Positions 18,141-26,952 of a DNA stretch of 64,000 bases are shown here, piece by piece; positions within the stretch are counted from its first letter, which is position 1, and the number at the start of each line of letters is the position of its first letter. Below the pieces are notes generated by a model. It worked only from the letters and a program-made list of their open reading frames with translations. It was not told the origin of the DNA and did no database searches. The stretch is taken from the NCBI RefSeq assembly GCF_011090385.1, contig NZ_SEWW01000004.1, forward strand, positions 1 through 64,000, read 5' to 3'. Source of the DNA: Aquirufa beregesia (GTDB lineage: Bacteria; Bacteroidota; Bacteroidia; Cytophagales; Spirosomataceae). Made by a program: the position numbers and the translations under genes.

Positions 18141-18878
18141 ATGCTGAATAAAGAAGTTCAATTTGTTGATATTGGATTAGCGCCATATCAAGAAACATGG
18201 GATTTGCAGGAAATGCTGTTGAATCATATTGCTCAAATTAAATTGAGCAATCGTAGGGAGGCTAAAGCCGAGGAAACCCCTAATTTTCTGCTTTTCTGTG
18301 AGCATCCCCATGTGTATACTTTGGGTAAGAGCGGGGATGAATCCCATTTGTTGATGCAGGAGCCATTCTTAGCCAGTATTGGGGCTAGCTTTTATCGGAT
18401 TAATCGGGGCGGCGACATTACCTATCATGGCCCAGGTCAACTGGTGGGTTATCCTATTTTGGATTTGGAGAATTTCTATACAGACATCCATTTGTATCTA
18501 AGGATGTTGGAAGAAGCGATCATATTGACTTGTCAAGATTATGGTTTGATTGCTGGCAGAATAGATGGCTTAACAGGTGTTTGGATTAACCCAGAGTCAG
18601 ATAATGCTCGAAAAATATGTGCATTGGGCGTAAAAGCTTCGCGCTGGATTAGTATGCACGGCTTTGCTTTGAATGTAAACACGGATTTAACGTATTTCTC
18701 ACACATTGTTCCTTGTGGCATTGCAACCAGAGGGGTGACCTCTTTACAACAAGAATTGGGCCGAGAAATGGATATAAATGAGGTTAAGTCCAGCGTTTTG
18801 GGACATTTAACTCAGTTATTTGAATGGAAATTAAAACATGTTTCACGTGAAACATTAACCCTAACCCTAAATCCATAA
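18141..18878 (+). CDS. lipB: octanoyl-[acyl-carrier protein] transferase (lipoate biosynthesis)
   Basis: 245 residues. Family signatures: EHPHVYTLGKSG (54-64), RGGDITYHGPGQLVGYPILDL (89-109), catalytic K165 in GVKASRWISMHGFALNV and catalytic C192 in HIVPCGI. LipB moves octanoyl from ACP to lipoyl domains, the first step of lipoate assembly. The final codons (HVSRET) are encoded by a perfect parS, so the C-terminus is partly fixed by the DNA site. The 3-kb minus block ends here: transcription diverges from yraN. Confidence 0.95.
   Translation: MLNKEVQFVDIGLAPYQETWDLQEMLLNHIAQIKLSNRREAKAEETPNFLLFCEHPHVYTLGKSGDESHLLMQEPFLASIGASFYRINRGGDITYHGPGQLVGYPILDLENFYTDIHLYLRMLEEAIILTCQDYGLIAGRIDGLTGVWINPESDNARKICALGVKASRWISMHGFALNVNTDLTYFSHIVPCGIATRGVTSLQQELGREMDINEVKSSVLGHLTQLFEWKLKHVSRETLTLTLNP
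18839..18854. promoter_or_regulatory. parS site inside the lipB coding region
   Basis: TGTTTCACGTGAAACA again, identical to the site at 17255. It lies wholly inside lipB, 24 bases before its end, and reads CAT-GTT-TCA-CGT-GAA-ACA in frame. Two perfect copies within 1.6 kb are far beyond chance expectation for a 16-mer. Confidence 0.92.
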
Positions 18879-18881
18879 ACC

Positions 18882-19616
18882 ATGGAGCCAAAAAAGAATT
18901 TTAAAAATACCTTATTTATTGACATTGAAACAGTGTCAGGAGAATCTGATTTTTCCCTTCTTTCTGAGCGAATGAAACATTTTTGGCTAAAAAAGGCGAA
19001 GAATGTAAGTAATCCACAAAATTTGTCCTGGGAAGATTTGTACGTAGATCGGGCAGCATTGTTTGCTGAATTTGGTAAAATAGTTGTGATTGGAATGGGC
19101 TTTTTATATCAAAATAAAGAGAAAGAACTCAGTTTGAAAGTTAAGACCATTGCCAATAAGGATGAAAAATCTTTGCTTTTGGAATTCATCGAGTTTATCA
19201 ATGTCACGTATAAATCAAGAGAATTAACCTTGGTCGCTCATAATGGTAAGGAGTTTGACTTCCCTTATTTGTGTCGAAGGATGCTGGTAAATGGATTAGA
19301 AATTCCTAAACCTTTGCAATTGCAGGGGAAGAAACCGTGGGAAGTCTTGCACCAAGACACCATGGAATTATGGAAATTTGGTGACCGAAAGGTCTATATC
19401 TCATTGGATTTATTGGCGGAATTGTTGGGAATACCAGGTTCCAAAACGAACTTAACGGGAGATAAAGTTCATGGGGTGTATTACCATGAAAAAGACCTGC
19501 CCAAAATTGCCGCCTATTGCGTAGAAGACGTGGTTACGCTAGCCCAATTATATTTGCGCTATCATTTTTTGCAAATGGTAGAAGAACAGAATATTGATCG
19601 AATTACATCAATTTAG
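18882..19616 (+). CDS. 3'-5' exonuclease, PolB-exonuclease-like (DEDD fold)
   Basis: 244 residues. The three RNase H-like exonuclease motifs are in order: FIDIETV (Exo I), VAHNGKEFDFPYL (Exo II) and YCVEDVVTLAQLY (Exo III, DEDDy-type with tyrosine two turns before). Related proteins are annotated as predicted polysaccharide-biosynthesis or PolB-like exonucleases; the actual substrate is unknown. It begins 3 bases after lipB. Its 3' end overlaps the convergent acyltransferase gene by 14 bases. Confidence 0.82.
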   Translation: MEPKKNFKNTLFIDIETVSGESDFSLLSERMKHFWLKKAKNVSNPQNLSWEDLYVDRAALFAEFGKIVVIGMGFLYQNKEKELSLKVKTIANKDEKSLLLEFIEFINVTYKSRELTLVAHNGKEFDFPYLCRRMLVNGLEIPKPLQLQGKKPWEVLHQDTMELWKFGDRKVYISLDLLAELLGIPGSKTNLTGDKVHGVYYHEKDLPKIAAYCVEDVVTLAQLYLRYHFLQMVEEQNIDRITSI

Positions 19617-20238
19617 CGGGATTTCCGAAGACCCTTTTGGATGCTGGAACGGGCTCGATAACCACACTTCCCGCCCCTACTGTTGCCCCTTTGCCAATTT
19701 TAATGCTACCTACAATGGTACTTTGAATGCCAATAAAGCAATTGGTATCTAATTTACACTCTTTGCCAATGACAGATCCTGCGCCAATTTGAACGTATTC
19801 TTCTATTTGAGCGCCAGTTTCAACAATAACCCCAGCCCCAATCATGCAATGGTCAGCTAATTTTGCTTCTGGCTGAATGATGGCACCAGCACCGATATAG
19901 ACGCCATAGGCTAAGTTTTTAACATCAGCAATGATGGCAGAAGGATGGATGGCATTGACAGGTTTTACCTGACGATCCTCCATAATGGCTTCAATCATCT
20001 TCTTTCTTTCTGTGGGGTTTTCTAATGCCACAAATACCCCACAATTTTTACCAATCAAACCCCAATAAGAGTCATCTTCTGTACCTCCTAACACGGGGAT
20101 TTCGCCAACTTGTGTATCTTTTTTCTTAGGATCATCGTCCAAAAAGCCGTAGATAACCACCTCATTTTTTTGAAAAATAGAGGCAACTTCTAAAGCAAAT
20201 GGATTTACGCCGATGATGATTACAGGTAAAGATGTCAT
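19603..20238 (-). CDS. NeuD-like sugar O-acetyltransferase (left-handed beta-helix)
   Basis: The start is placed at the Met before TSLPVIIIGVNPFALEVASIF (20238), since the longer reading frame overlaps the upstream peptidase gene. The N-terminal part is a Rossmann-like PglD/NeuD nucleotide-binding fold (YGFLDDDPKK, VLGGTEDD). The C-terminal half has hexapeptide repeats (AYGVYIGAGAIIQPEAKLAD, CMIGAGVIVETGAQI, VQIGAGSVIGKEC) and ends VFGNPAKLM. Such enzymes acetylate sugars such as sialic acids or diaminosugars using acetyl-CoA. It starts one base after the stop of the M14 peptidase gene, in the same operon. Confidence 0.85.
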   Translation of the reverse strand: MTSLPVIIIGVNPFALEVASIFQKNEVVIYGFLDDDPKKKDTQVGEIPVLGGTEDDSYWGLIGKNCGVFVALENPTERKKMIEAIMEDRQVKPVNAIHPSAIIADVKNLAYGVYIGAGAIIQPEAKLADHCMIGAGVIVETGAQIEEYVQIGAGSVIGKECKLDTNCFIGIQSTIVGSIKIGKGATVGAGSVVIEPVPASKRVFGNPAKLM

Positions 20239-20239
20239 A

Positions 20240-21439
20240 TTAAGAATTGATTTTTTGAGTGTATGTAATGAGATCAAATGCCACTTGGTCATTTTTCATC
20301 AGTACTAGTTGTTGATATACGCCTTCTTTTTTAAGCATTTTTTCAGCATGCAAATGTAACTCTTCCCCATCGATTTCCGTCAATCCATACCAAGGACTTA
20401 GGTCACCCAGGTCTTCCAATATCCAGGCAAAAAGGATGGAGCCATCTTCCATGGCGGTTTCTTGGATGTTTAAACCAATATCAGCCCGATAAATAGGCTC
20501 ATCTTGGTTTAAGGGAGCATTTTTAATCAATATATCAAAGATCTGCCTTTCGTTTGTTGGTAAATGCTGATATAGATGGGTCTCTTCTGTTCTCCAGGTT
20601 TCTGAGGCTATGGAATGAAAGGCATCTAATAATAAACAAGCATGGTATTTTCTTAAAGCCTGTTTTTCTATGTCCCAGCCTGCTCCTCCCGATTCCAATA
20701 AAACTAAGCCATAACCTTTTCCTTGAGCAAAATCTCCAAATGCGCGCGCCTCAAATTCATCCGACCATTTGGCTATTTTATCTCCTAAAAATGGTTTTAA
20801 TTGTCTTGCCATCCGGTTAGCGATTTTAGCCGCTCTCAGCCTAGATGCAGTCCAAGTACCATGCTCATCTCCTGCCGTGGCGAGTAATGCAATATGTGTT
20901 TGATGCGGAGTTTTGCCGGCAGAATATAAACGGTTTTGATCATGTAGATTAAAAGAAAAAATAGGGGTAATTTCATCTAACCATCGAGCTAAAATTTTGG
21001 CCTCTGGGCTATTTTGAGTTAATGCATCTCGATTCATATCTATCCCTAATGCAGTCTCTCTTGTCCATCTTTTGGCCCCATCTGCATTTAGTTGCGGAAT
21101 AATAAAAATACTGACTTTCTGATGTAATTCTTTCTTAAAATTGGACCACTTTGACTCATTTTGGGATAAAAAAAGAAAAATATCGGCTAAAGCCATAGTG
21201 GCAGTAGCTTCATCTCCATGCATTTGAGACCAGGCGGCAATGTGGATTGGACCCTGTCCAAAACGGACTTCTTGGATGGCTCTTCCTTCAAAAGTTTCAC
21301 CTATTTTTCGAATGCTAATGAGATTATTTTGAGCCCATTCTTCTATCAATTCATTCCAAATATTTTCTGAAAATCTTCTAGTAGAAATGCGCTTTTCTTG
21401 AAAGCTTTCGTAGTGATCTAGTAATAAATTAAACATCAT
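20240..21439 (-). CDS. M14-family zinc carboxypeptidase
   Basis: 399 residues without a signal peptide. Zinc-binding HGDE is in WSQMHGDEATATMAL, followed by NADGAKRWTRETALGIDMNRD and a FNLHDQ third ligand. LLESGGAGWD probably holds the catalytic Glu. M14 enzymes remove C-terminal residues or cleave peptidoglycan-type peptides; the substrate is not evident. It overlaps the ClC gene by ATGA (4 bases), so translation is likely coupled. Confidence 0.8.
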   Translation of the reverse strand: MMFNLLLDHYESFQEKRISTRRFSENIWNELIEEWAQNNLISIRKIGETFEGRAIQEVRFGQGPIHIAAWSQMHGDEATATMALADIFLFLSQNESKWSNFKKELHQKVSIFIIPQLNADGAKRWTRETALGIDMNRDALTQNSPEAKILARWLDEITPIFSFNLHDQNRLYSAGKTPHQTHIALLATAGDEHGTWTASRLRAAKIANRMARQLKPFLGDKIAKWSDEFEARAFGDFAQGKGYGLVLLESGGAGWDIEKQALRKYHACLLLDAFHSIASETWRTEETHLYQHLPTNERQIFDILIKNAPLNQDEPIYRADIGLNIQETAMEDGSILFAWILEDLGDLSPWYGLTEIDGEELHLHAEKMLKKEGVYQQLVLMKNDQVAFDLITYTQKINS

Positions 21440-22653
21440 GAATATAGAGGTTTAGGAACCCAGTTTGCCCAGTCTTGTTTTTTGAAAATACCATTTTTAC
21501 CAGAAATATACATAACAATGAGCGTGCAAATAAAGAAACAGAACCAGGCTTCTAGCCCAAATAATTCTACTCCCATAGCTATGGAAGTCAGCGGTGTTTT
21601 GGCTAGGCCAGTATATAAACAAGTAAAACCCAGAGCGGCCAATAAAGGAATTGGCAATGAAATGATTTCATGCAGCGCACTACTTGCATGTGCCCCTATT
21701 AAAAACAAAGGAGTGGCTTCTCCCCCTTTAAATCCCAAACCTAAGCTTAAGCTGGTGGCTAAGGTTTTGCCGATGGCGAAGTTGGCGGTTTCTCCAGAAT
21801 TAAATGGGCGAAGTAAAAAGGAGGACCCCAATCCTATGCTTTCCTGAAAAAGTGGAAATTGAAAAATAAGAAGTAAAATCAGGCCTGCGAGAATCCCTTT
21901 GAGAATGGTGTGAATAGGTAAATGGGCGAAGGTTTTAGAAATAATCGATTCTAGGCGCGAATAAGCTAGCCCGACTAGCCCTAAAAATAGGCCAATACAG
22001 GCTAATTTGACCCAAAATGGCCAATTAGTTTCAGGCAAAAAAATGACGGGATAAATGGTGTGATTGGTGCCCCACACGTGGAGACTCACGTAATGAGCTC
22101 CAAAAGCCGAAAAAAGACACGGTAAAAAGGCACGAAAAGAAATATGTCCGACTTTGGAGATTTCAAGACCAAAAAGACAACCCGCCCAAGGGGTTCCAAA
22201 GACGGAAGCAAAACCTGCTGCCATACCAGCTTGCAACCAATCTCTTTTTTCCAACTCTTCCAAATCCAGCCATCTTGAAAATTGATGAGCAATGCCCCCG
22301 CCCATTTGGACAGCCGTTCCTTCCCTACCAACCGATGCGCCAAAGAGCTGACTCAACCAAGTGCCGAATAAAATGAAAGGTCCCAAGGTCCAAGAGACGT
22401 CTTCTCTTTTTTGGTTGACTCGATCAATCAAATCATTTGTTCCTAATTTACTCGGAGAATTGGGGACCTGAGATACATATTGAAAAGCTGCACCAAGTAG
22501 AGGCAAACAATAAAGAAGTGCAAGATGTTCTGTTCGAAAAACTTGAATCTTTTCCAACCCCCATAAAAACAAAGACGAAGCGGATCCCACCAGGAAGGAA
22601 GTGGACAATCCCATGCAAATTCTAATAAGCCAAAGTCGGGTTGCTGGTTTCAA
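21436..22653 (-). CDS. ClC-family chloride channel or H+/Cl- antiporter
   Basis: 405 residues with about ten membrane helices. ClC signatures are visible: GREGTAVQMGGG (the GxEGP-type motif with G-T-A here), GTPWAGCLFGLE, and GLGFKGGEATPLFLIGA near the end. It moves chloride, possibly coupled to protons, or fluoride in the CLC-F branch; I cannot tell which. It is first in an operon with the M14 peptidase and NeuD-like genes. A TAACTTTG element precedes it at 22673-22680. Confidence 0.87.
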   Translation of the reverse strand: MKPATRLWLIRICMGLSTSFLVGSASSLFLWGLEKIQVFRTEHLALLYCLPLLGAAFQYVSQVPNSPSKLGTNDLIDRVNQKREDVSWTLGPFILFGTWLSQLFGASVGREGTAVQMGGGIAHQFSRWLDLEELEKRDWLQAGMAAGFASVFGTPWAGCLFGLEISKVGHISFRAFLPCLFSAFGAHYVSLHVWGTNHTIYPVIFLPETNWPFWVKLACIGLFLGLVGLAYSRLESIISKTFAHLPIHTILKGILAGLILLLIFQFPLFQESIGLGSSFLLRPFNSGETANFAIGKTLATSLSLGLGFKGGEATPLFLIGAHASSALHEIISLPIPLLAALGFTCLYTGLAKTPLTSIAMGVELFGLEAWFCFFICTLIVMYISGKNGIFKKQDWANWVPKPLYS

Positions 22654-22672
22654 GCTATTGCAATATTTCGCC

Positions 22673-22680
22673 CAAAGTTA
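22673..22680 (-). promoter_or_regulatory. Bacteroidota -7 promoter element for the ClC operon
   Basis: The minus strand reads TAACTTTG (TAnnTTTG), 20 bases upstream of the ClC start codon. Confidence 0.45.
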
Positions 22681-22762
22681 GGGAAATAATAGAAGGATTG
22701 GAGATGGAATGCTGCCAATAGGCAGCTATTCAGGCATTTCCACTTAATCGGATGAATTTAGC

Positions 22763-22770
22763 TACCTTTG
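22763..22770 (+). promoter_or_regulatory. Bacteroidota -7 promoter element for the DEAD-box helicase gene
   Basis: TACCTTTG matches TAnnTTTG exactly. It lies downstream of the first possible start codon (22752), so it favours the Met at 22791 as the true start. Confidence 0.5.
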
Positions 22771-22790
22771 TATGCATAATTTTCTACGAA

Positions 22791-24164
22791 ATGGTTGATT
22801 TTTTAAGTTTGGGATTGAACCCACAATTACAAAGAGCATGTGATGCCTTGGGTTATCAAGAACCTACACCAATTCAAGAAAAGGCTATCCCTTTGTTATT
22901 GGGAGGGCATGATGTATTGGGAATTGCTCAAACAGGGACAGGAAAAACAGCGGCCTATGTTTTACCCCTCTTAATGCAATGTAAATATGCCCAAGGACAA
23001 AATCCAAGGGCCTTAATTCTTGCGCCAACCCGTGAACTTGTCATGCAGATTTATGAAGTTATGGTGAGCTTGGCGCAGTATACCGACTTGAGATTATTAG
23101 CACTATATGGCGGACTGGGACCTAAGCCGCAGATTCAAGCGATAGAAAAAGGTATTGATATTATTGTTTCTACTCCAGGACGATTCCTTGAATTGTATCG
23201 AAAAGAAGTGATTATAGTTAAGGAATTAAAGCATTTAGTCCTTGATGAAGCAGATAAAATGATGGATATGGGTTTTATGCCTCAGATTCGTCAAATTTTA
23301 GAAGTGATTCCCTATAAGAAACGCCAAAATGGCTTGTTTTCTGCTACATTTCCCGAACGTGTAGAAAACCTGTCGCATGAATTTTTGGAGTTTCCACATA
23401 AAATAGAAATTACACCTCAAGCGACTCCCGCTAGTCAAGTTAGTCAGCATGTGTATGAGGCGCCCAATTTAAAAACGAAAATCAACGCCTTAGCATATTT
23501 TATGCAAAATCCTGATTTTGAAAGAGTTATGATTTTTTGTAGGAGCAAAGAGGTGGCCAATCAAGTAGAAAAGTTTTTAAGTAGAAAGGTTTTGACAGAA
23601 GATCAAGTTCGGGTAATTCACTCGAATAAGGGTCAAAATACGCGTATTAATGCCATGCAGCAATTTAGGGAAGGCTTGGTTCGGGTTTTAGTTACTACTG
23701 ATGTAGCATCAAGGGGTATCGATATCCCTAAAGTTTCCCATGTCATCAATTTTGATGTTCCTCTGATTTATGAAGATTATGTACATCGTATAGGTAGGAC
23801 AGGTAGAGCGGCTGAAATTGGGGAGTCTATCACTTTTGTGACTTTGGCAGAGCGTTACCATTGGGCAAAAATTGAAACAATAATTCAGCAGAAAATAGAG
23901 ATAGAGCACTTACCTTCAGGGATTTATGAAGAGGATACTCCATTTTTAGAACAACAAGATATGTTGCGGGCTGTGGATGATCAGCGTAAAAGAGAAGATC
24001 CTGATTTCAAAGGGGCTTTTCACGAGAAGAAGCACAAACCTAGGGCAAAGGCAGGAATTAAAGGTTCTGCGAAAGGGCCATCCAAAGGAAATAATTCCAA
24101 AGGTAAACCTAAAAGTGCATCAAAATTTCGTTCTAATTCATCCTCCATTAAAAAGAAAAGGTAG
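22791..24164 (+). CDS. DEAD-box ATP-dependent RNA helicase
   Basis: About 457 residues from the Met of MVDFLSLGLNPQLQRA. That start is preferred over 22752 because the Q-motif region begins there and the promoter element lies between the two. All core motifs are present: Q-motif, AQTGTGKT, PTRELVMQ, DEAD, SATF, RGIDIP and HRIGRTGRA. The C-terminal 45 residues are a Lys/Ser/Gly-rich basic tail typical of RhlE-like helicases and likely bind RNA. These proteins remodel RNA in ribosome assembly and cold adaptation. Confidence 0.93.
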   Translation: MVDFLSLGLNPQLQRACDALGYQEPTPIQEKAIPLLLGGHDVLGIAQTGTGKTAAYVLPLLMQCKYAQGQNPRALILAPTRELVMQIYEVMVSLAQYTDLRLLALYGGLGPKPQIQAIEKGIDIIVSTPGRFLELYRKEVIIVKELKHLVLDEADKMMDMGFMPQIRQILEVIPYKKRQNGLFSATFPERVENLSHEFLEFPHKIEITPQATPASQVSQHVYEAPNLKTKINALAYFMQNPDFERVMIFCRSKEVANQVEKFLSRKVLTEDQVRVIHSNKGQNTRINAMQQFREGLVRVLVTTDVASRGIDIPKVSHVINFDVPLIYEDYVHRIGRTGRAAEIGESITFVTLAERYHWAKIETIIQQKIEIEHLPSGIYEEDTPFLEQQDMLRAVDDQRKREDPDFKGAFHEKKHKPRAKAGIKGSAKGPSKGNNSKGKPKSASKFRSNSSSIKKKR

Positions 24165-24173
24165 ATTTGTGAT

Positions 24174-24875
24174 ATGATGCTAAGAAGAAAAACCTATTTA
24201 ATAGGAATATTATTATGTATGTCAATGCCCATGCTAGCGAAATTGTCGGCAGATTCATTGGTGAAAATACCTCGATATCAAGCATTATTTGGGAAAAAAC
24301 CGCTAAATAAGAAGGATCAAGAAGAGGTCAGTCAGATCATAAGCAGCGTTGATCAAAGTTTTCCTAATCGTGCCGAAGGGGTTAAGTTTTTATCAGAAAG
24401 GGCTTGGGAGTATGTTTCTGAAGGCAAATTAGATACCGCTACTTATCGTTTTAATTTGGTTCATGCCTTAGACTCTACTAGTGTAGAAGCATATTGGGGA
24501 CTAGGGGTGGTCGCTTTTCAGCGTTTGGATTTTCCTGGTGCTATTGAGTTATTGGGGAAGGGTTTACAAATTAATCCCAAGTTGAGCATCATGCGTGTGG
24601 ATTATGCGATTGTAAAGCTTAGCTGTTACTTGAAAAATTTGGATTGCGGTAATTTGGAGGAGGTTGATGCCTTGTTAAGTCAAGCATTACAAGAAGATCC
24701 ATCGAACGCCAATGCCTGGATGAAAAAAAGTCAAGTGGCGTTTTTGCAAGAAAAATATGAGTTAGCGTGGAGTTATTTTCATGAATGTCGGGCCTTAGAT
24801 TTGACGCAATTGGATTTAAATTTCTCGCAGCAGCTCATGGAAAAAATGCCAGATCCCAAAGGTATTTTTAAATGA
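24174..24875 (+). CDS. small exported TPR protein
   Basis: 233 residues starting with a double Met. A signal-like stretch (about 6-22) is followed by at least three TPR-like helical pairs (GKLDTATYRFNLVHAL, AYWGLGVVAFQRLDFPGAIELLGKGL, ANAWMKKSQVAFLQEKYELAWSYF). It begins 9 bases after the helicase and 16 bases before the GH3-like gene, so it could be co-transcribed with both. Function unknown. Confidence 0.72.
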   Translation: MMLRRKTYLIGILLCMSMPMLAKLSADSLVKIPRYQALFGKKPLNKKDQEEVSQIISSVDQSFPNRAEGVKFLSERAWEYVSEGKLDTATYRFNLVHALDSTSVEAYWGLGVVAFQRLDFPGAIELLGKGLQINPKLSIMRVDYAIVKLSCYLKNLDCGNLEEVDALLSQALQEDPSNANAWMKKSQVAFLQEKYELAWSYFHECRALDLTQLDLNFSQQLMEKMPDPKGIFK

Positions 24876-24891
24876 TAATTAGAAAAGAGCT

Positions 24892-26394
24892 ATGGGTATT
24901 CGTTCTTTTTTCGCTAAGCCATTTGCCCATTGGGTAGTCAACAAGTATCGGATGACTCGATCCGAGGCCATTGAAAAGCAGCATTTTTGGTTAAACTCAA
25001 ATTTAGAAAAAGCAAAATCAACGCTTTTTGGAAAAGCTTTTGGCTTGGATAAAATCCAAAACTACATGGATTACAAAGCTAAGGTTCCCATTTTTGAGTA
25101 TGAAGATATTAAGCCTTATATCGAGGAAGCTGTAGCGGGCAAAAAGGATATATTATGGCCAGGGAAACCGGCATATTTTGCAAAAACATCTGGAACAACA
25201 TCAGGAGCCAAATACATTCCAATTAGTTCGGAGTCCATGCCCTTTCATATTATAGGAGCAAGAGATGCCTTATTGCATTATGTGCATTATAGTGGAAATT
25301 CGGCTTTTTTGGATCAAAAATTGATTTTTTTGTCGGGCTCTCCAGCATTGGAATCAAAAAATGGAGTACCAACAGGCCGTCTTTCCGGTATTGTAAATCA
25401 CCATGTTCCTTCCTATTTACGAACGAATCAATTGCCTTCTTACGAAACAAATTGCATGGAAGATTGGGAGGAAAAATTAGCTGCGATTGTTCGGGAAACA
25501 ATGGATCACCGCATGGGTTTGATTTCTGGAATTCCGCCTTGGGTACAAATGTACTTTGATCGATTAGAGGCTCAAACAGGAAAAAAGATTGGAGAATTAT
25601 TCCCTGATTTTCAAGTTTTTGTTACTGGTGGTGTCAATTTTGAACCTTACCGGGACAAGTTGATGCAGTCCATTGGTAGAAAAGTGGATGTTATTGAAAC
25701 TTATCCTGCTTCAGAAGGATTTATTGCCTTTCAAGATTCTACAGGAGAAGAGGGTTTACTTTTATTGGTTGATGCAGGAATCTTTTATGAATTTGTTCCT
25801 ATTGATACCTATTTCTCCGCTAGTCCAACCCGACTATGTTTATCGGAAGTAGAGCTAGGAGTCAACTATGCTTTATTGATGACCACGAATGCTGGACTGT
25901 GGTCATATTCCATTGGAGACACCGTAAAATTCGTTTCATTAGATCCTTTCAGAGTGGTAGTAACGGGCAGAATCAAGCATTTTATTTCTGCTTTTGGAGA
26001 ACATGTTATTGCAGAAGAAGTGGAATTGGCTATGAAAGAAGCGATGGAAGCTTGTCCTGAAACCAAAATAGTTGAATTTACCGTAGCTCCTAACATAAAT
26101 CCAAAGCCTGGCCTGATGCCACACCATGAGTGGTTGATGGAATTTGATGTAGCGCCAACGAATATGGAATTATTTCAAAAGACGTTGGATGCCGCTATGC
26201 AACGGCAGAATATATATTATCAAGATCTGATTGTAGGTAATATCCTTCAGCCTTTGCTTATTCAATCTTTAGCGAAGGATTCCTTTATTCAGTACATGAA
26301 ATCGAAAGGGAAATTGGGGGGACAAAATAAGGTTCCACGTTTATCCAATGATCGGATATTAGCCGAGGGATTGCTGGCATTGAAAAAGGATTAA
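24892..26394 (+). CDS. GH3 auxin-responsive-promoter-family protein (acyl-adenylate type)
   Basis: 500 residues. The adenylate-forming motif KTSGTTSGAKYIPIS and later VIETYPASEGFIAFQD and GLWSYSIGDTVKFVS match the GH3/JAR1-like branch of the acyl-adenylating superfamily. In plants these conjugate amino acids to hormones; the bacterial substrate is unknown. The match runs the whole length. Despite the name it has no link to glycoside hydrolase family 3. Confidence 0.87.
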   Translation: MGIRSFFAKPFAHWVVNKYRMTRSEAIEKQHFWLNSNLEKAKSTLFGKAFGLDKIQNYMDYKAKVPIFEYEDIKPYIEEAVAGKKDILWPGKPAYFAKTSGTTSGAKYIPISSESMPFHIIGARDALLHYVHYSGNSAFLDQKLIFLSGSPALESKNGVPTGRLSGIVNHHVPSYLRTNQLPSYETNCMEDWEEKLAAIVRETMDHRMGLISGIPPWVQMYFDRLEAQTGKKIGELFPDFQVFVTGGVNFEPYRDKLMQSIGRKVDVIETYPASEGFIAFQDSTGEEGLLLLVDAGIFYEFVPIDTYFSASPTRLCLSEVELGVNYALLMTTNAGLWSYSIGDTVKFVSLDPFRVVVTGRIKHFISAFGEHVIAEEVELAMKEAMEACPETKIVEFTVAPNINPKPGLMPHHEWLMEFDVAPTNMELFQKTLDAAMQRQNIYYQDLIVGNILQPLLIQSLAKDSFIQYMKSKGKLGGQNKVPRLSNDRILAEGLLALKKD

Positions 26395-26436
26395 CGGATT
26401 TTTCTGTTTTAATTTAGCTCAGAATATACCTTTGAC

Positions 26437-26946
26437 CTACTCAAACCAACTAGCATATTTGACATAATTCATGGCGGTTCGCATGAATACTGCTGCTGCT
26501 TCTTCGCTGACAGGTTTTAAAAATTTGGCTGGATTTCCGGCATAAATACTTCCAGAAGGAATGCGCATTCCTTGAGTAACAACGGCTCCAGCAGCGATAA
26601 TAGATCCAGATTCCACGTAAGCTCCATCCATGATGATGGCACCCATTCCCACCAAAACGTGGTCTTCTATGGTGCAGCCATGTACGATGGCATTGTGAGC
26701 GATGGAGACATAATTTCCAATAATGGTCTCCGTTTTTTGATAGGTACAATGAATCACGGCCCCGTCTTGGACATTGCTATAATCACCGATTTGAATGCGA
26801 TTGACATCTCCTCTGATGACGGCATTAAACCAAACGGTACCATGTTTTCCCATGGAAACATTTCCGACAACCGTAGCGTTGGGAGCTAACCAAACGTGTT
26901 CGCCGAATTGGGGTAAGTGACCTTCAACTGCTAATATTGTTGCCAT
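26437..26946 (-). CDS. gamma-carbonic-anhydrase-like hexapeptide protein
   Basis: 169 residues of left-handed beta-helix: NATVVGNVSMGKHGTVWFNAVIRGDVNRIQIGDYSNVQDGAVIHC, with H-based metal ligands near SIAHNAIVHGCTIEDHVLVGMGA. It ends IYAGNPAKFLKPVS, the standard gamma-CA/PaaY pattern. Whether it has carbonic anhydrase activity cannot be told from sequence. It lies 6 bases after the KdsC-like gene stop, as an operon pair. Confidence 0.88.
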   Translation of the reverse strand: MATILAVEGHLPQFGEHVWLAPNATVVGNVSMGKHGTVWFNAVIRGDVNRIQIGDYSNVQDGAVIHCTYQKTETIIGNYVSIAHNAIVHGCTIEDHVLVGMGAIIMDGAYVESGSIIAAGAVVTQGMRIPSGSIYAGNPAKFLKPVSEEAAAVFMRTAMNYVKYASWFE

Positions 26947-26952
26947 AGGATA

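Noticed and set aside
18856-18872. Telomere-like CCCTAA repeats after lipB
   Set aside because: Only about two and a half short copies, encoding the LTLTLNP end of LipB; no reason to think of a chromosome end.
26427-26434. TACCTTTG promoter-like sequence on the plus strand
   Set aside because: It lies between convergent gene ends and no plus-strand gene follows before 27538; probably chance.
26450-26749. Extra open frame inside the gamma-carbonic-anhydrase gene, minus strand, other frame
   Set aside because: Shadow of the real gene: Cys/His/Arg-rich, no start context, no family.
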